22,361 bases of DNA from Coprococcus sp. OM04-5BH (lineage in GTDB: Bacteria > Bacillota > Clostridia > Lachnospirales > Lachnospiraceae), in assembly GCF_003482105.1 (NCBI RefSeq), contig NZ_QULM01000007.1, positions 1 through 22,361 of the forward strand. Direction: 5' to 3'. The notes beneath the pieces were generated by a model. The model did not search any database, was not told the origin of the DNA, and saw only the letters and a list, made by a program, of their open reading frames with translations. The position numbers were made by a program, and so were the translations under genes. Numbering within the stretch: position 1 is the first letter of the stretch; each line of letters opens with the position of its first letter. Positions 9,158 to 17,133 of this stretch are shown in pieces.

Positions 9158-10479
9158 TACTTTTCTTTCCTCTCCCTGATGATAAACCTAAGAGGTGTGC
9201 CCTTAAATCCAAAAGCCTCTCTGATGCGGTTTTCTATATATCTCGTATATGAGAAGTGCATAAGCTCCTTATCATTTACAAATATAACAAATGTAGGCGG
9301 TTTAACCGATACCTCCGTAATATAGAATAGCTTAAGCCTCTTACCCTTGTCAGAAGGTGGCTGCTGCATGGCAACTGCCTCTGCCATGATCTCATTAAGA
9401 ACACCGGTTGCAACTCTTAATGAATGATTCTCTATTACTGCGTCTATTGTCTCAAACAGCTTCGGAAGCCTCTGTCCCGTCTTGGCTGACACAAAGAGCA
9501 ACTCCGCATAAGGCATATAGGAAAGCTTGTTCCTTACCTCCTCGGCAAACTTGTTCATGGTCTTATCATTCTTCTCTATAGCATCCCACTTATTGACAAC
9601 GATTATCATACCCTTGCCTCTCTCGTGGGCGATGCCTGCGATCTTGGTATCCTGGTCTGTTATTCCTTCAACCGCGTCAATTACCAGCACTGCCACGTTA
9701 CATCTCTCTACAGCCGCAACAGTTCTGATAATACTGTATCTCTCTATATCTTCCTTTATCTTACTCTTTCTTCTGAGTCCCGCAGTATCTATGAATACAT
9801 ATTCTGTGCCGTTTCTCACGATCTGGGTATCTATTGCGTCCCTTGTGGTTCCCGCAATATCAGAAACGATAACCCTGTCCTCTCCAAGGAGCTTATTTAT
9901 GATAGAAGATTTACCAACATTGGGCTTACCTATTATGGCTATTCTTGGTCTCTCGTCCTCAGTCTCATCCTTGGCACTTTCAGGGAAATACTTAACAACC
10001 TCATCAAGCATATCGCCTATTCCAAGTCTTGAGGCTCCTGACACTGGCTGAGGATCGCCCAGGCCCAGATTGTAGAACTCGTACACGTCATTCATGTATT
10101 TCTCAAAGCTGTCCACCTTATTTACAACAAGAACTATAGGCTTATGGGATTTTCTCAGCATATCGGCAACCTTGTTGTCATCATCCACAAGACCCTGTCT
10201 TACATCTGTCATGAAAATGATAACATCCGCTGTCTCTATGGCTATCTCTGCCTGTTCTCTCATACTCTTTAATATTATATCATCAGACTCCGGCTCTATA
10301 CCTCCCGTGTCAATAAGGGTAAAGTTATAATCAAGCCAGGACACATCTGCATATATCCTGTCTCTTGTTACGCCGGGTGTATCTTTAACTATGGAAATCT
10401 TTTCTCCTGCCAGAGCATTGAACAATGTAGACTTTCCTACATTTGGTCTTCCCACTATGGCAACTATTGGTTTACTCAT
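9157..10479 (-). CDS. der: Ribosome-assembly GTPase Der (EngA)
   Basis: Der is an essential GTPase with two tandem G domains that helps mature the 50S subunit. At 440 residues it has the normal length. G domain 1 shows GRPNVGKST (residues 8-16), DTPG and NKVD; DTGG appears at its G3 site. G domain 2 shows GKPNVGKSS (~185), DTAG and NKWD, and the C terminus is the KH-like domain ending in [18 protein letters not shown] precedes the ATG at 10479, and the start overlaps the stop of the upstream radical-SAM gene by one base. The stop overlaps plsY the same way, so the three genes look translationally coupled. The neighbouring DUF512-der-plsY-gpsA order is familiar in Clostridia. Confidence 0.97.
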   Translation of the reverse strand: MSKPIVAIVGRPNVGKSTLFNALAGEKISIVKDTPGVTRDRIYADVSWLDYNFTLIDTGGIEPESDDIILKSMREQAEIAIETADVIIFMTDVRQGLVDDDNKVADMLRKSHKPIVLVVNKVDSFEKYMNDVYEFYNLGLGDPQPVSGASRLGIGDMLDEVVKYFPESAKDETEDERPRIAIIGKPNVGKSSIINKLLGEDRVIVSDIAGTTRDAIDTQIVRNGTEYVFIDTAGLRRKSKIKEDIERYSIIRTVAAVERCNVAVLVIDAVEGITDQDTKIAGIAHERGKGMIIVVNKWDAIEKNDKTMNKFAEEVRNKLSYMPYAELLFVSAKTGQRLPKLFETIDAVIENHSLRVATGVLNEIMAEAVAMQQPPSDKGKRLKLFYITEVSVKPPTFVIFVNDKELMHFSYTRYIENRIREAFGFKGTPLRFIIRERKEK

Positions 10480-11798
10480 TATGAATTTCCTCCTATTGCA
10501 CCGTTTACCAAATCTGCACCGTTAGATTTTACAATATATATTTCTACTTGTAAAGCTTCCCTTAATTCATCCAGTGTCATATCATCAAGGAATATCTCCT
10601 CATCACACTTAAGAGTATTCTCCGGAAGAAGAAGCCTGCTTCCAAGCTCCTTTCCCTGAAGCTGCTTCTTTATGTCCTGTCCCGTAAGAAGTCCTGTTAC
10701 AGTTATCCTGTGTCCGAAGAAGTCATTGACTATCTTATACACATGAAGCTTTACATTCTTGAACTTTTTCTCAATTTCCTCTGCCAGCTTCTTTATGTGG
10801 TCGTATACCAGGACTCCGGTTACAATACTTGCAGTGTATTCCCTGTCATCTGCCGGGATCTCTCCAAGAGCCTCATAAAATTCATCGCAAAGAGACCTTA
10901 CCATGCCGACACCATTTTCAATCTGTGTATACCCATCATAATTTTCAGCACCGGGCATAGGTCTGCCGGCATTTATATACCACTCATCACTGGCATGTAC
11001 AAAATGTGTTCCAAACTTCTCGTATGCCTGCTTCTGAAAGCCCTCTATTATATCTATGACCTCTGCGGCGTCCCGGCTGTCAAAGGGCTCCAGCTTGAAT
11101 AAGCCGTCACGGTAATCAGATATTCCTACGGGAACCACCGAAAGACTCTCCATAACCGGGGCAAATCCCATAAGATCACTTATGGAACGTCTCAGCTCAT
11201 CACCGTCATTTATCCCCTTGCACAGAACTATCTGTCCATTCATAGGAATACCTGCATCATAGAACTTCTGCAGCCTGTCCATTATGGTTCCTGCGAACCT
11301 GTTCTTTAACATCTTACATCTGAGATCGGGATTGGTTGTATGGACCGACACATTAATAGGTGCCAGATGATATTTTATTATTCTGTCTACATCCTCATCC
11401 TTCATATTTGTAAGGGTAATATAATTCCCCTGAAGGAATGAAAGTCTTGAATCATCGTCCTTGAAATATATGGTATCTCGCATCCCCGGAGGGTTCTGGT
11501 CTATGAAGCAGAAGATACACTTGTTATAACAGGATCTGTAATCGTCCATAAGACTGTTCTCAAATTCTATGCCCAGATCCTCGTCATAATCCTTATCTAT
11601 CTCAAGAAGCCATTCGTCACCATCCGGTTTCCTTACAAGCACCTCAATATATTCGTCTTCTATATAATATTGATAGTCAAATATATCTACTATCTTATTT
11701 CCGTTTATCTCAAGAATAACATCACCCGGTTCGATCTCCATTTCCTGGGCGATACTGTCCTCAAGCACTTTTTTTACTACATGCTCCTGCGTCTTCAT
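10479..11798 (-). CDS. DUF512 radical-SAM protein with N-terminal PDZ-like domain
   Basis: This is a 439-residue protein of the DUF512 family, common beside der in Clostridia; its substrate is not known. The N terminus has a PDZ-like segment (residues ~8-75, [21 protein letters not shown]). Then comes [12 protein letters not shown] (~90-100), a CxxxCxxC cluster that would bind a 4Fe-4S centre, although this is not the usual radical-SAM spacing context and the assignment to the superfamily rests on family knowledge. The rest is the DUF512 domain ([37 protein letters not shown]). The start at 11798 is preceded by AGGAGAA; an upstream in-frame ATG at 11834 lacks a site. A 109-base gap with no recognisable feature separates it from pgeF. 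The stop overlaps der by one base. Confidence 0.9.
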   Translation of the reverse strand: MKTQEHVVKKVLEDSIAQEMEIEPGDVILEINGNKIVDIFDYQYYIEDEYIEVLVRKPDGDEWLLEIDKDYDEDLGIEFENSLMDDYRSCYNKCIFCFIDQNPPGMRDTIYFKDDDSRLSFLQGNYITLTNMKDEDVDRIIKYHLAPINVSVHTTNPDLRCKMLKNRFAGTIMDRLQKFYDAGIPMNGQIVLCKGINDGDELRRSISDLMGFAPVMESLSVVPVGISDYRDGLFKLEPFDSRDAAEVIDIIEGFQKQAYEKFGTHFVHASDEWYINAGRPMPGAENYDGYTQIENGVGMVRSLCDEFYEALGEIPADDREYTASIVTGVLVYDHIKKLAEEIEKKFKNVKLHVYKIVNDFFGHRITVTGLLTGQDIKKQLQGKELGSRLLLPENTLKCDEEIFLDDMTLDELREALQVEIYIVKSNGADLVNGAIGGNS

Positions 11799-11907
11799 CA
11801 AAAATTCTCCTAGTATCTGTACAGACCGTATCAATATAGCTCATTACATCCGGTTGCCAACACCATACAATCTTCACGATCGATCATATGGCATTATCAT
11901 TTTGCCA

Positions 11908-12768
11908 CTATTTCAGCATTATAACCGCTCCGAGATTTCCCCGCCTTCCGTGACTTGCTCTGTGGGAAAATAGAATCTCCGGATTACAACAGGTACAGAT
12001 ATCTGTAACATCTATATGCTCCGGAAGCACACCGTTGTCTACCAGATTGTAATAATTGGCAACGTGAAGGTCTAAAAGATATTTGCCATTTTCTTTTTTT
12101 GTTATCATGGTGTCATACTGTTCCGGTGTATAGGCTTTTTCAAATTCCTGTGCCACGTCCTCACTTACCTCATAGCATTTCCTGCAAATGGATGGACCTA
12201 CGGCACATATAAGATCAGCCGGATCACAGCCGTACTCGGAATTAAGTGCCTTTATCATCTCCCTGCTTATCTTGGCAACTGTCCCTCTCCAGCCTGAATG
12301 GTTCATGGCAACCACCGCCTTTACCGGGTCGTAGTAATAAACCGGAACGCAATCTGCATAAAAGGTTATCAAAGGTATTCCCGGCACATCCGTCATAAGT
12401 CCGTCTATTCCCTTTATGTCAGATTCGCAGGTTATTCCCTTGCCTATATCTGCCTCTGTCACCTTGTGTATTCTGGTTTCATGAACCTGATCTGAAAATA
12501 CCAGCTTTCTGTGATCATAGCCTATAGCTTCCGAAAGTCTCCTGTGGTTCTCCATAACAAGATCAGGATCATCTCCCCTGTGAAAGCTTAAGTTCATGGT
12601 CGAAAGATGTCCCTTGCTTACGCCGCCAATCCTTGTGGAAAAGCCATGTACAACCTGTGCCTCACTGAGGTTCTTAAAGGTTATATATGAAACTCCCTCA
12701 TGCTCTCTTATATCTGTAGTGTTCCTGTTATGTGTGATCTTATTATATTCAATATACTTAATATCCAT
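11908..12768 (-). CDS. pgeF: Purine nucleoside phosphorylase/laccase-domain protein PgeF (YlmD/YfiH family)
   Basis: The 286-residue protein belongs to the 'multicopper polyphenol oxidase/laccase domain' family, members of which have been shown to act as metal-dependent purine nucleoside phosphorylases and adenosine deaminases, and in Escherichia coli to edit peptidoglycan precursors. Visible family signatures are HGFSTRIGGVS (residues ~41-51), DQVHE, TFYADCVPVYYYD, MNHSGWRGTVAKI, AVGPSICRKCYEV and the C-terminal CCNPEILFSHRASHGRRGNLGAVI. The His and Cys residues in these blocks form the metal site. The start at 12768 follows AGGTAAGAG, located at the end of yraN six bases away, so it is part of the same transcript. 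Whether it serves purine salvage or cell-wall quality control here cannot be told. Confidence 0.93.
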   Translation of the reverse strand: MDIKYIEYNKITHNRNTTDIREHEGVSYITFKNLSEAQVVHGFSTRIGGVSKGHLSTMNLSFHRGDDPDLVMENHRRLSEAIGYDHRKLVFSDQVHETRIHKVTEADIGKGITCESDIKGIDGLMTDVPGIPLITFYADCVPVYYYDPVKAVVAMNHSGWRGTVAKISREMIKALNSEYGCDPADLICAVGPSICRKCYEVSEDVAQEFEKAYTPEQYDTMITKKENGKYLLDLHVANYYNLVDNGVLPEHIDVTDICTCCNPEILFSHRASHGRRGNLGAVIMLK

Positions 12769-12774
12769 AATCTC

Positions 12775-13137
12775 TTACCTGTAGCCAAATGCATCCTTTA
12801 CATGTCTGATACTTCCGTCTCCATACACTGCTATACAGTCGAATCTGCAGGGCTGCTGTTTTCCTCCGCATTTATATGTATAATAATACCCTGCGGCTCT
12901 GCATATATGCCTGATCTTCTCCGGAGTCACCGCCTCAAGGGGATCTCCGTAATGCAGGCTGCTCCTGTATTTCACCTCACAGAACACCAGTGTATTACTT
13001 TCCTTTTCCCTGGCTATTATATCTATCTCTCCCAGGCGGCAGTTAAAATTACGCTCCAATATTTCATAGCCTTTACCGCAGAGATACTCTGCCGCTATCT
13101 GTTCTTTTTCTCTCCCGATGGTTCTCTTGTTATCTAT
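12775..13137 (-). CDS. yraN: YraN family endonuclease-like protein (UPF0102), apparent ATA start
   Basis: YraN proteins are small, Holliday-junction-resolvase-like nucleases of unknown role. The core residues LGEIDIIARE, VFCEVKYRS and the following Lys/Arg helix match the PD-(D/E)xK fold. The conserved N-terminal segment TIGREKEQIAAEYLCGKGYEIL is encoded in frame upstream of the first TTG (13059), yet no ATG, GTG or TTG occurs between the in-frame rnhB stop (13179-13177) and that TTG. The best start is ATA at 13137-13135, 7 bases after GGGAGG, giving a 120-residue protein of normal length (M-DNKRTIGREKE). A TTG start would delete 26 conserved residues. A sequencing error or point mutation of ATG is the alternative. 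Neighbours rnhB and pgeF are tightly spaced. Confidence 0.8.
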   Translation of the reverse strand: MDNKRTIGREKEQIAAEYLCGKGYEILERNFNCRLGEIDIIAREKESNTLVFCEVKYRSSLHYGDPLEAVTPEKIRHICRAAGYYYTYKCGGKQQPCRFDCIAVYGDGSIRHVKDAFGYR

Positions 13138-13176
13138 TGTTCTTCCTCCCGGATTCTTTATCCTGTCAAAATCCTT

Positions 13177-13929
13177 CTATACGAAATTTTTTATAAAGCT
13201 TCTTCTGTGGATCTCACATGGTCCCATGGTCTTAAGCGCCTCAATATGCTCCTTTGAACCATATCCCTTATTGGAAGCAAATCCATATCCCGGATACACA
13301 CCGTCATATGCCACCATCATCCTGTCCCTTGTCACCTTAGCTATGATACTGGCGGCAGCAATGGACGCTGACAACGTATCTCCCTTTATTATTGGCACCT
13401 GCTTTATATCAACCCCCGGTATGGTAACCGCGTCATTAAGAAGAACCTGAGGTTTTACTGAAAGCTTTGATATGGCTATCCTCATGGCATGATAATCTGC
13501 CTGCAATATATTTATATCATCTATAACCTTCTCGTCTGCCATGCCAACTCCCACAGCCAGAGCCTTCTCCATGATCTCATCATAGAGCTTTTCTCTCATC
13601 TTCTCACTTAGCTGCTTGGAATCGTTAAGATACAATATATCACAATCCTCAGGAAGAATCACGGCAGCAGCCACAACAGGCCCTGCCAAAGGTCCTCTGC
13701 CCACTTCATCTATACCGCACACATTGCCCTCGCCTCTGTATTGACGCTCATAGTTGAACATACGGTACATTCTTGCAAGCTCCTTTTCGTGCTTTTCTAT
13801 GTTTTTTTCCGCTGACTGGATGAGCTTTACAACTCCTGATCTGGTATCATCCTTATACTTTTCTATAATAGAACTATACTCATTGATATCTGCCTGTGCA
13901 AATTCCTTCTTTATATCCGAAATGCTCAT
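13177..13929 (-). CDS. rnhB: Ribonuclease HII
   Basis: RNase HII cuts RNA at RNA-DNA junctions and starts removal of misincorporated ribonucleotides. The 250-residue form has an N-terminal helical extension (residues 1-70) as in Bacillus RnhB. The catalytic core follows: GIDEVGRGPLAGPVVAAAV (Asp and Glu of the active site), LNDSKQLSEKMRE, LQADYHAM, VLLNDAVTIPG and GDTLSASIAAASIIAKVTRD, with HRRSFIKNF at the end. The start at 13929 was chosen because GAGGAAAG lies just upstream; an ATG at 13968 has no ribosome site. It is the first gene of the rnhB-yraN-pgeF-DUF512-der-plsY-gpsA cluster, separated from lepB by a terminator, so a promoter should lie at about 13985-13940, where a TATGAT box is visible but no good -35. 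Confidence 0.96.
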   Translation of the reverse strand: MSISDIKKEFAQADINEYSSIIEKYKDDTRSGVVKLIQSAEKNIEKHEKELARMYRMFNYERQYRGEGNVCGIDEVGRGPLAGPVVAAAVILPEDCDILYLNDSKQLSEKMREKLYDEIMEKALAVGVGMADEKVIDDINILQADYHAMRIAISKLSVKPQVLLNDAVTIPGVDIKQVPIIKGDTLSASIAAASIIAKVTRDRMMVAYDGVYPGYGFASNKGYGSKEHIEALKTMGPCEIHRRSFIKNFV

Positions 13930-13979
13930 TACATGCTTTCCTCTCGTGTACAAATCATAAGACATCATTACATAACTAA

Positions 13980-14008
13980 AACTAACCGGACTGAGAAGAT
14001 CAGTCCGG
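13980..14008 (-). terminator. Intrinsic terminator after lepB
   Basis: A perfect 9-base-pair stem (CCGGACTGA / TCAGTCCGG, 13986-13994 and 14000-14008, 5-base loop) lies 13 bases after the lepB stop at 14022. On the minus strand it is followed by TTAGTTTTAG, a modest T-rich tail. It would end the lepB-rbgA-lepB transcript before rnhB. The weak tail suggests partial read-through. Confidence 0.65.
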
Positions 14009-14021
14009 TGTCTTATATCCC

Positions 14022-15035
14022 TTATTCAATCTTTCCGAAATCCTTTGAAAATCTGAACACTGCCTTGCCGATGATATCTCCGTCACTGATACAACCTATA
14101 ACTCTGCTGTCACGGCTGTTATTTCTGTTATCTCCAAGAACAAAATAACAGTTTTCCGGCACAGTAATCTCTGTTGCGGCTATACCTCTTCTGGTCTCAT
14201 CTATAAGTTCCTTACCATAGGTATCATCCTCCAGAGGTTCACCATTGATATATACAAGTCCATCCTCACCGATCCATACAGTCTCTCCCGGAAGACCGAT
14301 AATACGCTTTATGTAGTACTTATCATCATCGTCCTTGGCAGGAAATACAACTATATCGTACCGCTCCGGCTCATCAAACAGATAGGTGAATTTGTTGATC
14401 CACAGGCTATCCCCATCTGTAAGGGTATCATTCATAGAATTTCCACTGACCTCTGTCCTCTGTCCCACAAATGTAAGTATAAGCCAGCACAACAACATTA
14501 CTGCAAGAATATATACCAAAAGATTTACAAGTTCCTTAACGATATTTATATTCTCAGGCTTATTCTTCTCCTTGTTCCTGCGTTTTCTCTCCAGCTTTCT
14601 TCGCTGTCTGGCAGAAAGATATTCCTCGTCATCTTCTGTATCATCGTCATCGGAAGTCTCTTCATCAGAAGCCTCTTCTGTATCGGAAGTTTTTGCTGTA
14701 TCAGGAGTCTTTTTTGTAGCAGCCGTCTTTTCTGCACCATCGACTGTAGGTTCTGTGCTGCCGTGACCATTTAAATCACCGTTTCCGTTCTCTGTGTCTC
14801 CGGCATCAGCTCCGCCTTCATCAGCTGATTCGGCGTCTGTATCCCGGTCACCAGCTCCTTCTGATGCTGTATCGTCTTCTTTATTTTCTTTGTTTTCTGC
14901 TTTTGCCTTCTTCTTTTCTGCCTTTAGTCTTGCCTTTTCACGTTTCTTCTCCAGCCTTGCCTTTTCTCTTTCAGTTGGAGCGTCCGGACTGAACAGCTCA
15001 TCTAAGGCTTCCTGTCTCTGTTCTTCTTCGTTCAT
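14022..15035 (-). CDS. lepB: Type I signal peptidase with long charged N-terminal extension
   Basis: Signal peptidase I removes signal peptides on the outer face of the membrane. The catalytic part shows SGNSMNDTL (Ser nucleophile), RYDIVVFPAKDDDDKYYIKRIIGLPGE in pieces with the general-base Lys in YYIKRIIGLPG, and GDNRNNSRDSR. One membrane segment (VNLLVYILAVMLLCWLILTF, ~170-190) precedes it. Residues 1-165 are low in complexity: a Lys/Arg/Glu/Ala-rich helix (KKREKARLKAEKKKAKAENK), a Gly/Asp/Thr/Ser acidic stretch, an Asp/Glu run (SDDDDTEDDEE), and RQRRKLERKRRNK at the membrane. The total of 337 residues is almost twice that of the other lepB here. The extension should face the cytosol; its role is unknown. 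The start at 15035 has only a weak AAGGG site 10 bases upstream, so a later start is possible. Confidence 0.93.
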   Translation of the reverse strand: MNEEEQRQEALDELFSPDAPTEREKARLEKKREKARLKAEKKKAKAENKENKEDDTASEGAGDRDTDAESADEGGADAGDTENGNGDLNGHGSTEPTVDGAEKTAATKKTPDTAKTSDTEEASDEETSDDDDTEDDEEYLSARQRRKLERKRRNKEKNKPENINIVKELVNLLVYILAVMLLCWLILTFVGQRTEVSGNSMNDTLTDGDSLWINKFTYLFDEPERYDIVVFPAKDDDDKYYIKRIIGLPGETVWIGEDGLVYINGEPLEDDTYGKELIDETRRGIAATEITVPENCYFVLGDNRNNSRDSRVIGCISDGDIIGKAVFRFSKDFGKIE

Positions 15036-15064
15036 ATATGTAAATACCCTTCATTGTTGATATA

Positions 15065-15970
15065 TTATTCCTCAGGCTTCTCCAAGCTTATACGTCCAAG
15101 CTTTCCGCTGCGGAAATCTGTGATGACAATGGCTGCAGCCTTGTCCACATCCGGCTCGCCACCCTTTTTTATACATTGAAGCTTGTCTGCCACGTCGTAT
15201 AACACAGAAACCACATCATCCTTCTCTTGAATATTATACCTTTCGGCAATAGTATTACAATAGTTTGTTTTTAAAAATTTCATAAACTCAAGGCACAGAT
15301 CGGTGATACTCAGTATGTCATCATTAATAGATCCTATAAACGCAAGCCTCATTCCCACATTTCTGTCCTCGAACTTAGGCCACAGTATTCCCGGAGTATC
15401 AAGAAGCTCCACGTTCTTGCCAAGCTTTATCCACTGCTTTCCCTTGGTAACTCCAGGCTTATTTCCAACCTTTGTACAGGCTTTCTTAGCATAGCTGTTT
15501 ATGAATGTAGACTTACCTACATTAGGTATTCCCACTATCATTGCCCTTATAGGTCTGTTGATGATACCTCTTTTTCTGTCTCTCTCTATCTTTTCCTTGC
15601 AGGCTGCACGAATAAGGTCATCTATATTCTTCATACCCGCACCGCTTCTGGCGTTTATCTCTTCTACATAGAAGCCCTTGTCTCTGTAGTACTCTGCCCA
15701 TTTTTTTGTAACAGCTGGGTCAGCCAGATCAGTCTTGTTAAGAAGTACCAATCTGTACTTGTTCTTTGCCAGCTCATCTATATCCGGGTTCTTACTGGAC
15801 ATAGGAGTCCTGGCATCAAGTATCTCTACCACAATATCAATAAGCTTGATATTTTCCTGCATCATACGCTTTGCCTTTGTCATATGACCGGGATACCAGT
15901 TTATCTGTCCATTTAAGAAGCTCTTTTCATTTGTATTATTTGTTCCGCTGCTTTTTACATTCTTTTCCAT
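15065..15970 (-). CDS. rbgA: Ribosome biogenesis GTPase RbgA (YlqF)
   Basis: RbgA is a circularly permuted GTPase needed for late 50S assembly, including incorporation of L16. The permuted order is visible: G4 NKTD (~residue 78-81) comes first, then G1 GIPNVGKST (~148-156) and G3 DTPG, with the family N terminus INWYPGHMTKAKRMM (~24-38) and DARTPMSSKNPDI. The C-terminal helical domain (FRSGKLGRISLE at the end) contacts rRNA in homologues. The 301 residues are close to the usual size. It lies 13 bases after one signal peptidase gene and 29 before another; the rplS-lepB-rbgA-rnhB neighbourhood is conserved in Firmicutes. Two genes for 50S structure/assembly (rplS, rbgA) are thus in one locus. 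Confidence 0.96.
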   Translation of the reverse strand: MEKNVKSSGTNNTNEKSFLNGQINWYPGHMTKAKRMMQENIKLIDIVVEILDARTPMSSKNPDIDELAKNKYRLVLLNKTDLADPAVTKKWAEYYRDKGFYVEEINARSGAGMKNIDDLIRAACKEKIERDRKRGIINRPIRAMIVGIPNVGKSTFINSYAKKACTKVGNKPGVTKGKQWIKLGKNVELLDTPGILWPKFEDRNVGMRLAFIGSINDDILSITDLCLEFMKFLKTNYCNTIAERYNIQEKDDVVSVLYDVADKLQCIKKGGEPDVDKAAAIVITDFRSGKLGRISLEKPEE

Positions 15971-15983
15971 AATGTAATATTCC

Positions 15984-16553
15984 TTATCTGTTTATTCTGC
16001 CAAGGAGCTCATTTTTCCTTACCTTGCCTACACTTACATAACGGGAGTCCTCGCTGTTATTTACATTGTCCCCAAGCAGGAAGTATTCATCATCTCCCAG
16101 GGTGACTCCGCTCTCAGCCATGCCCTTGGTAAATATATATGTGGTCACCGGGGAATCCTTTAATGGTTCTCCGTCAATAAGGACCTGTCCGTCATAGATC
16201 GTAACAGTCTCTCCCGGAAGTCCTACTATCCTCTTAATATCATAATACTCGTCATTTTCATCCATAAGACGATATGCTACTATGTCATAACGCTCCGGGC
16301 TCTTTATATTATAGATCCATTTATTTACGATAACCTTTTCTTCATTTGCAATGGTCGGCTTCATGGATGAACCAACCATATAGACTGTCTGGAACATAAA
16401 TCCAACTATTATATATCCAATTACAACTGCGCCAAGAATAAGCACACACCATCCAAGCAGTGACTTAAGAATCTTCTTTTTGTTCCGGTTAAGACGATTC
16501 TGCCTGCGTTGTTCGCGTCTTATCCTGCGCATTCTGTCACGACGTTCACTCAT
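15984..16553 (-). CDS. lepB: Type I signal peptidase (compact form)
   Basis: This is the second signal peptidase I of the locus, 189 residues. It has a basic cytosolic head of Arg and Lys (SERRDRMRRIRREQRRQNR), one membrane helix (LLGWCVLILGAVVIGYIIVG, ~36-58), the Ser box GSSMKPTI, the Lys box YYDIKRIVGLPGE and GDNVNNSEDSR. The start at 16553 is preceded by AGGAAGAGGAAG; an earlier in-frame ATG at 16607 would put a terminator hairpin inside the coding region and is rejected. It shares its catalytic boxes with the larger enzyme at 14022-15035 but differs in the loops, so substrate ranges may differ. It follows rplS across a terminator and precedes rbgA by 13 bases. Confidence 0.95.
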   Translation of the reverse strand: MSERRDRMRRIRREQRRQNRLNRNKKKILKSLLGWCVLILGAVVIGYIIVGFMFQTVYMVGSSMKPTIANEEKVIVNKWIYNIKSPERYDIVAYRLMDENDEYYDIKRIVGLPGETVTIYDGQVLIDGEPLKDSPVTTYIFTKGMAESGVTLGDDEYFLLGDNVNNSEDSRYVSVGKVRKNELLGRINR

Positions 16554-16578
16554 TTTCTTCCTCTTCCTGATAATAATC

Positions 16579-16606
16579 AAAAATGACTGGAGGATAACTC
16601 CAGTCA
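16579..16606 (-). terminator. Intrinsic terminator between rplS and lepB
   Basis: On the minus strand a perfect 9-base-pair stem (TGACTGGAG / CTCCAGTCA, 5-base loop) spans 16606-16584 and is followed by TTTTT at 16583-16579. It lies 34 bases after the rplS stop and only 25 bases before the lepB start. Downstream genes therefore depend on read-through or on a promoter that must overlap this hairpin. Confidence 0.85.
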
Positions 16607-16639
16607 TTCTTTTGATTGTTATAGTACACCGTCAAATAA

Positions 16640-16990
16640 TTATTTAACAAGCTCTTTAACCTTTGCTGCCTTACCAACTCTTGAACGTAAGTAGTAAATC
16701 TTAGCTCTTCTAACTTTACCTTTTCTTACAACTTCAATCTTCTCTACAAATGGAGAATGTACTGGCCAGGTCTTCTCAACACCAACACCGTTAGAAATCT
16801 TTCTAACTGTGAAAGTCTCTCTGTTGCTTCCACCCTGTCTCTTAATAACTGTTCCCTCAAAGAGCTGGATTCTTTCCTTGTTTCCCTCTTTGATTCTGTT
16901 GTATACCTTTACAGTATCACCTACTGAAAATGCATCAACGCTTTCCTTCATCTGTGAAGCTTCAAGATTCTTAATGTAATCCTTGTTCAT
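16640..16990 (-). CDS. rplS: 50S ribosomal protein L19
   Basis: L19 sits at the interface between the 30S and 50S subunits. The 116-residue sequence is full length and shows family blocks: [72 protein letters not shown] and [25 protein letters not shown] lies 9 bases ahead of the ATG at 16990. A strong promoter lies about 85-110 bases upstream, and a terminator directly follows the gene, so it can be made as a short, abundant transcript. Its leader may carry autoregulation. Confidence 0.98.
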   Translation of the reverse strand: MNKDYIKNLEASQMKESVDAFSVGDTVKVYNRIKEGNKERIQLFEGTVIKRQGGSNRETFTVRKISNGVGVEKTWPVHSPFVEKIEVVRKGKVRRAKIYYLRSRVGKAAKVKELVK

Positions 16991-17066
16991 CTTTCTGTGA
17001 CCTCCTTATAATTTAGACGTTCTTACTACCATCCAGGTACAGAGGACCATCTCGTTTTTACACAGC
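16991..17066 (-). promoter_or_regulatory. rplS 5' leader, candidate L19 leader RNA
   Basis: About 75 bases lie between the predicted start of transcription and the rplS ATG. The stretch contains a repeated GATGGT, a potential GGT-CCTCTGT-ACC hairpin, and GAACGTCTAAATTATAAGGAGG. L19 leaders are known autoregulatory structures upstream of rplS in Firmicutes, and the position fits. The match is judged by eye, and no covariance model was run. Confidence 0.4.
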
Positions 17067-17072
17067 TTAAAT

Positions 17073-17101
17073 AGGATATCATAAAATATGCTCCGGTGCA
17101 A
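17073..17101 (-). promoter_or_regulatory. Sigma-A-type promoter of rplS
   Basis: On the minus strand there is -35 TTGCAC (17101-17096), a 17-base spacer and -10 TATCCT (17078-17073). The spacer holds an AT-rich TATTTTATGA. The start would fall near 17066. It lies 33 bases after the stop of the SdpI-family gene, with no clear terminator between them. Confidence 0.65.
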
Positions 17102-17133
17102 GCACTTTTTATGGCTTTTTATATGTGCGGAGG

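Noticed and set aside
9527..10051. 174-codon plus-strand frame inside der
   Set aside because: It is the complement of a certain gene (both GTPase domains of Der) with no ribosome site and no protein family pattern.
11799..11907. Terminator or riboswitch between pgeF and the DUF512 gene
   Set aside because: A short TGGCA/TGCCA inverted repeat at ~11893-11909 has no T-run, and no known riboswitch pattern was seen; short frames here look accidental.
12775..13059. YraN starting from TTG at 13059 (94 residues)
   Set aside because: It removes conserved N-terminal residues encoded just upstream and has no ribosome site at the right distance.
14386..15060. Plus- and minus-strand frames over the N-terminal half of the larger signal peptidase
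   Set aside because: They are shadows of a low-complexity Lys/Glu/Asp coding stretch.
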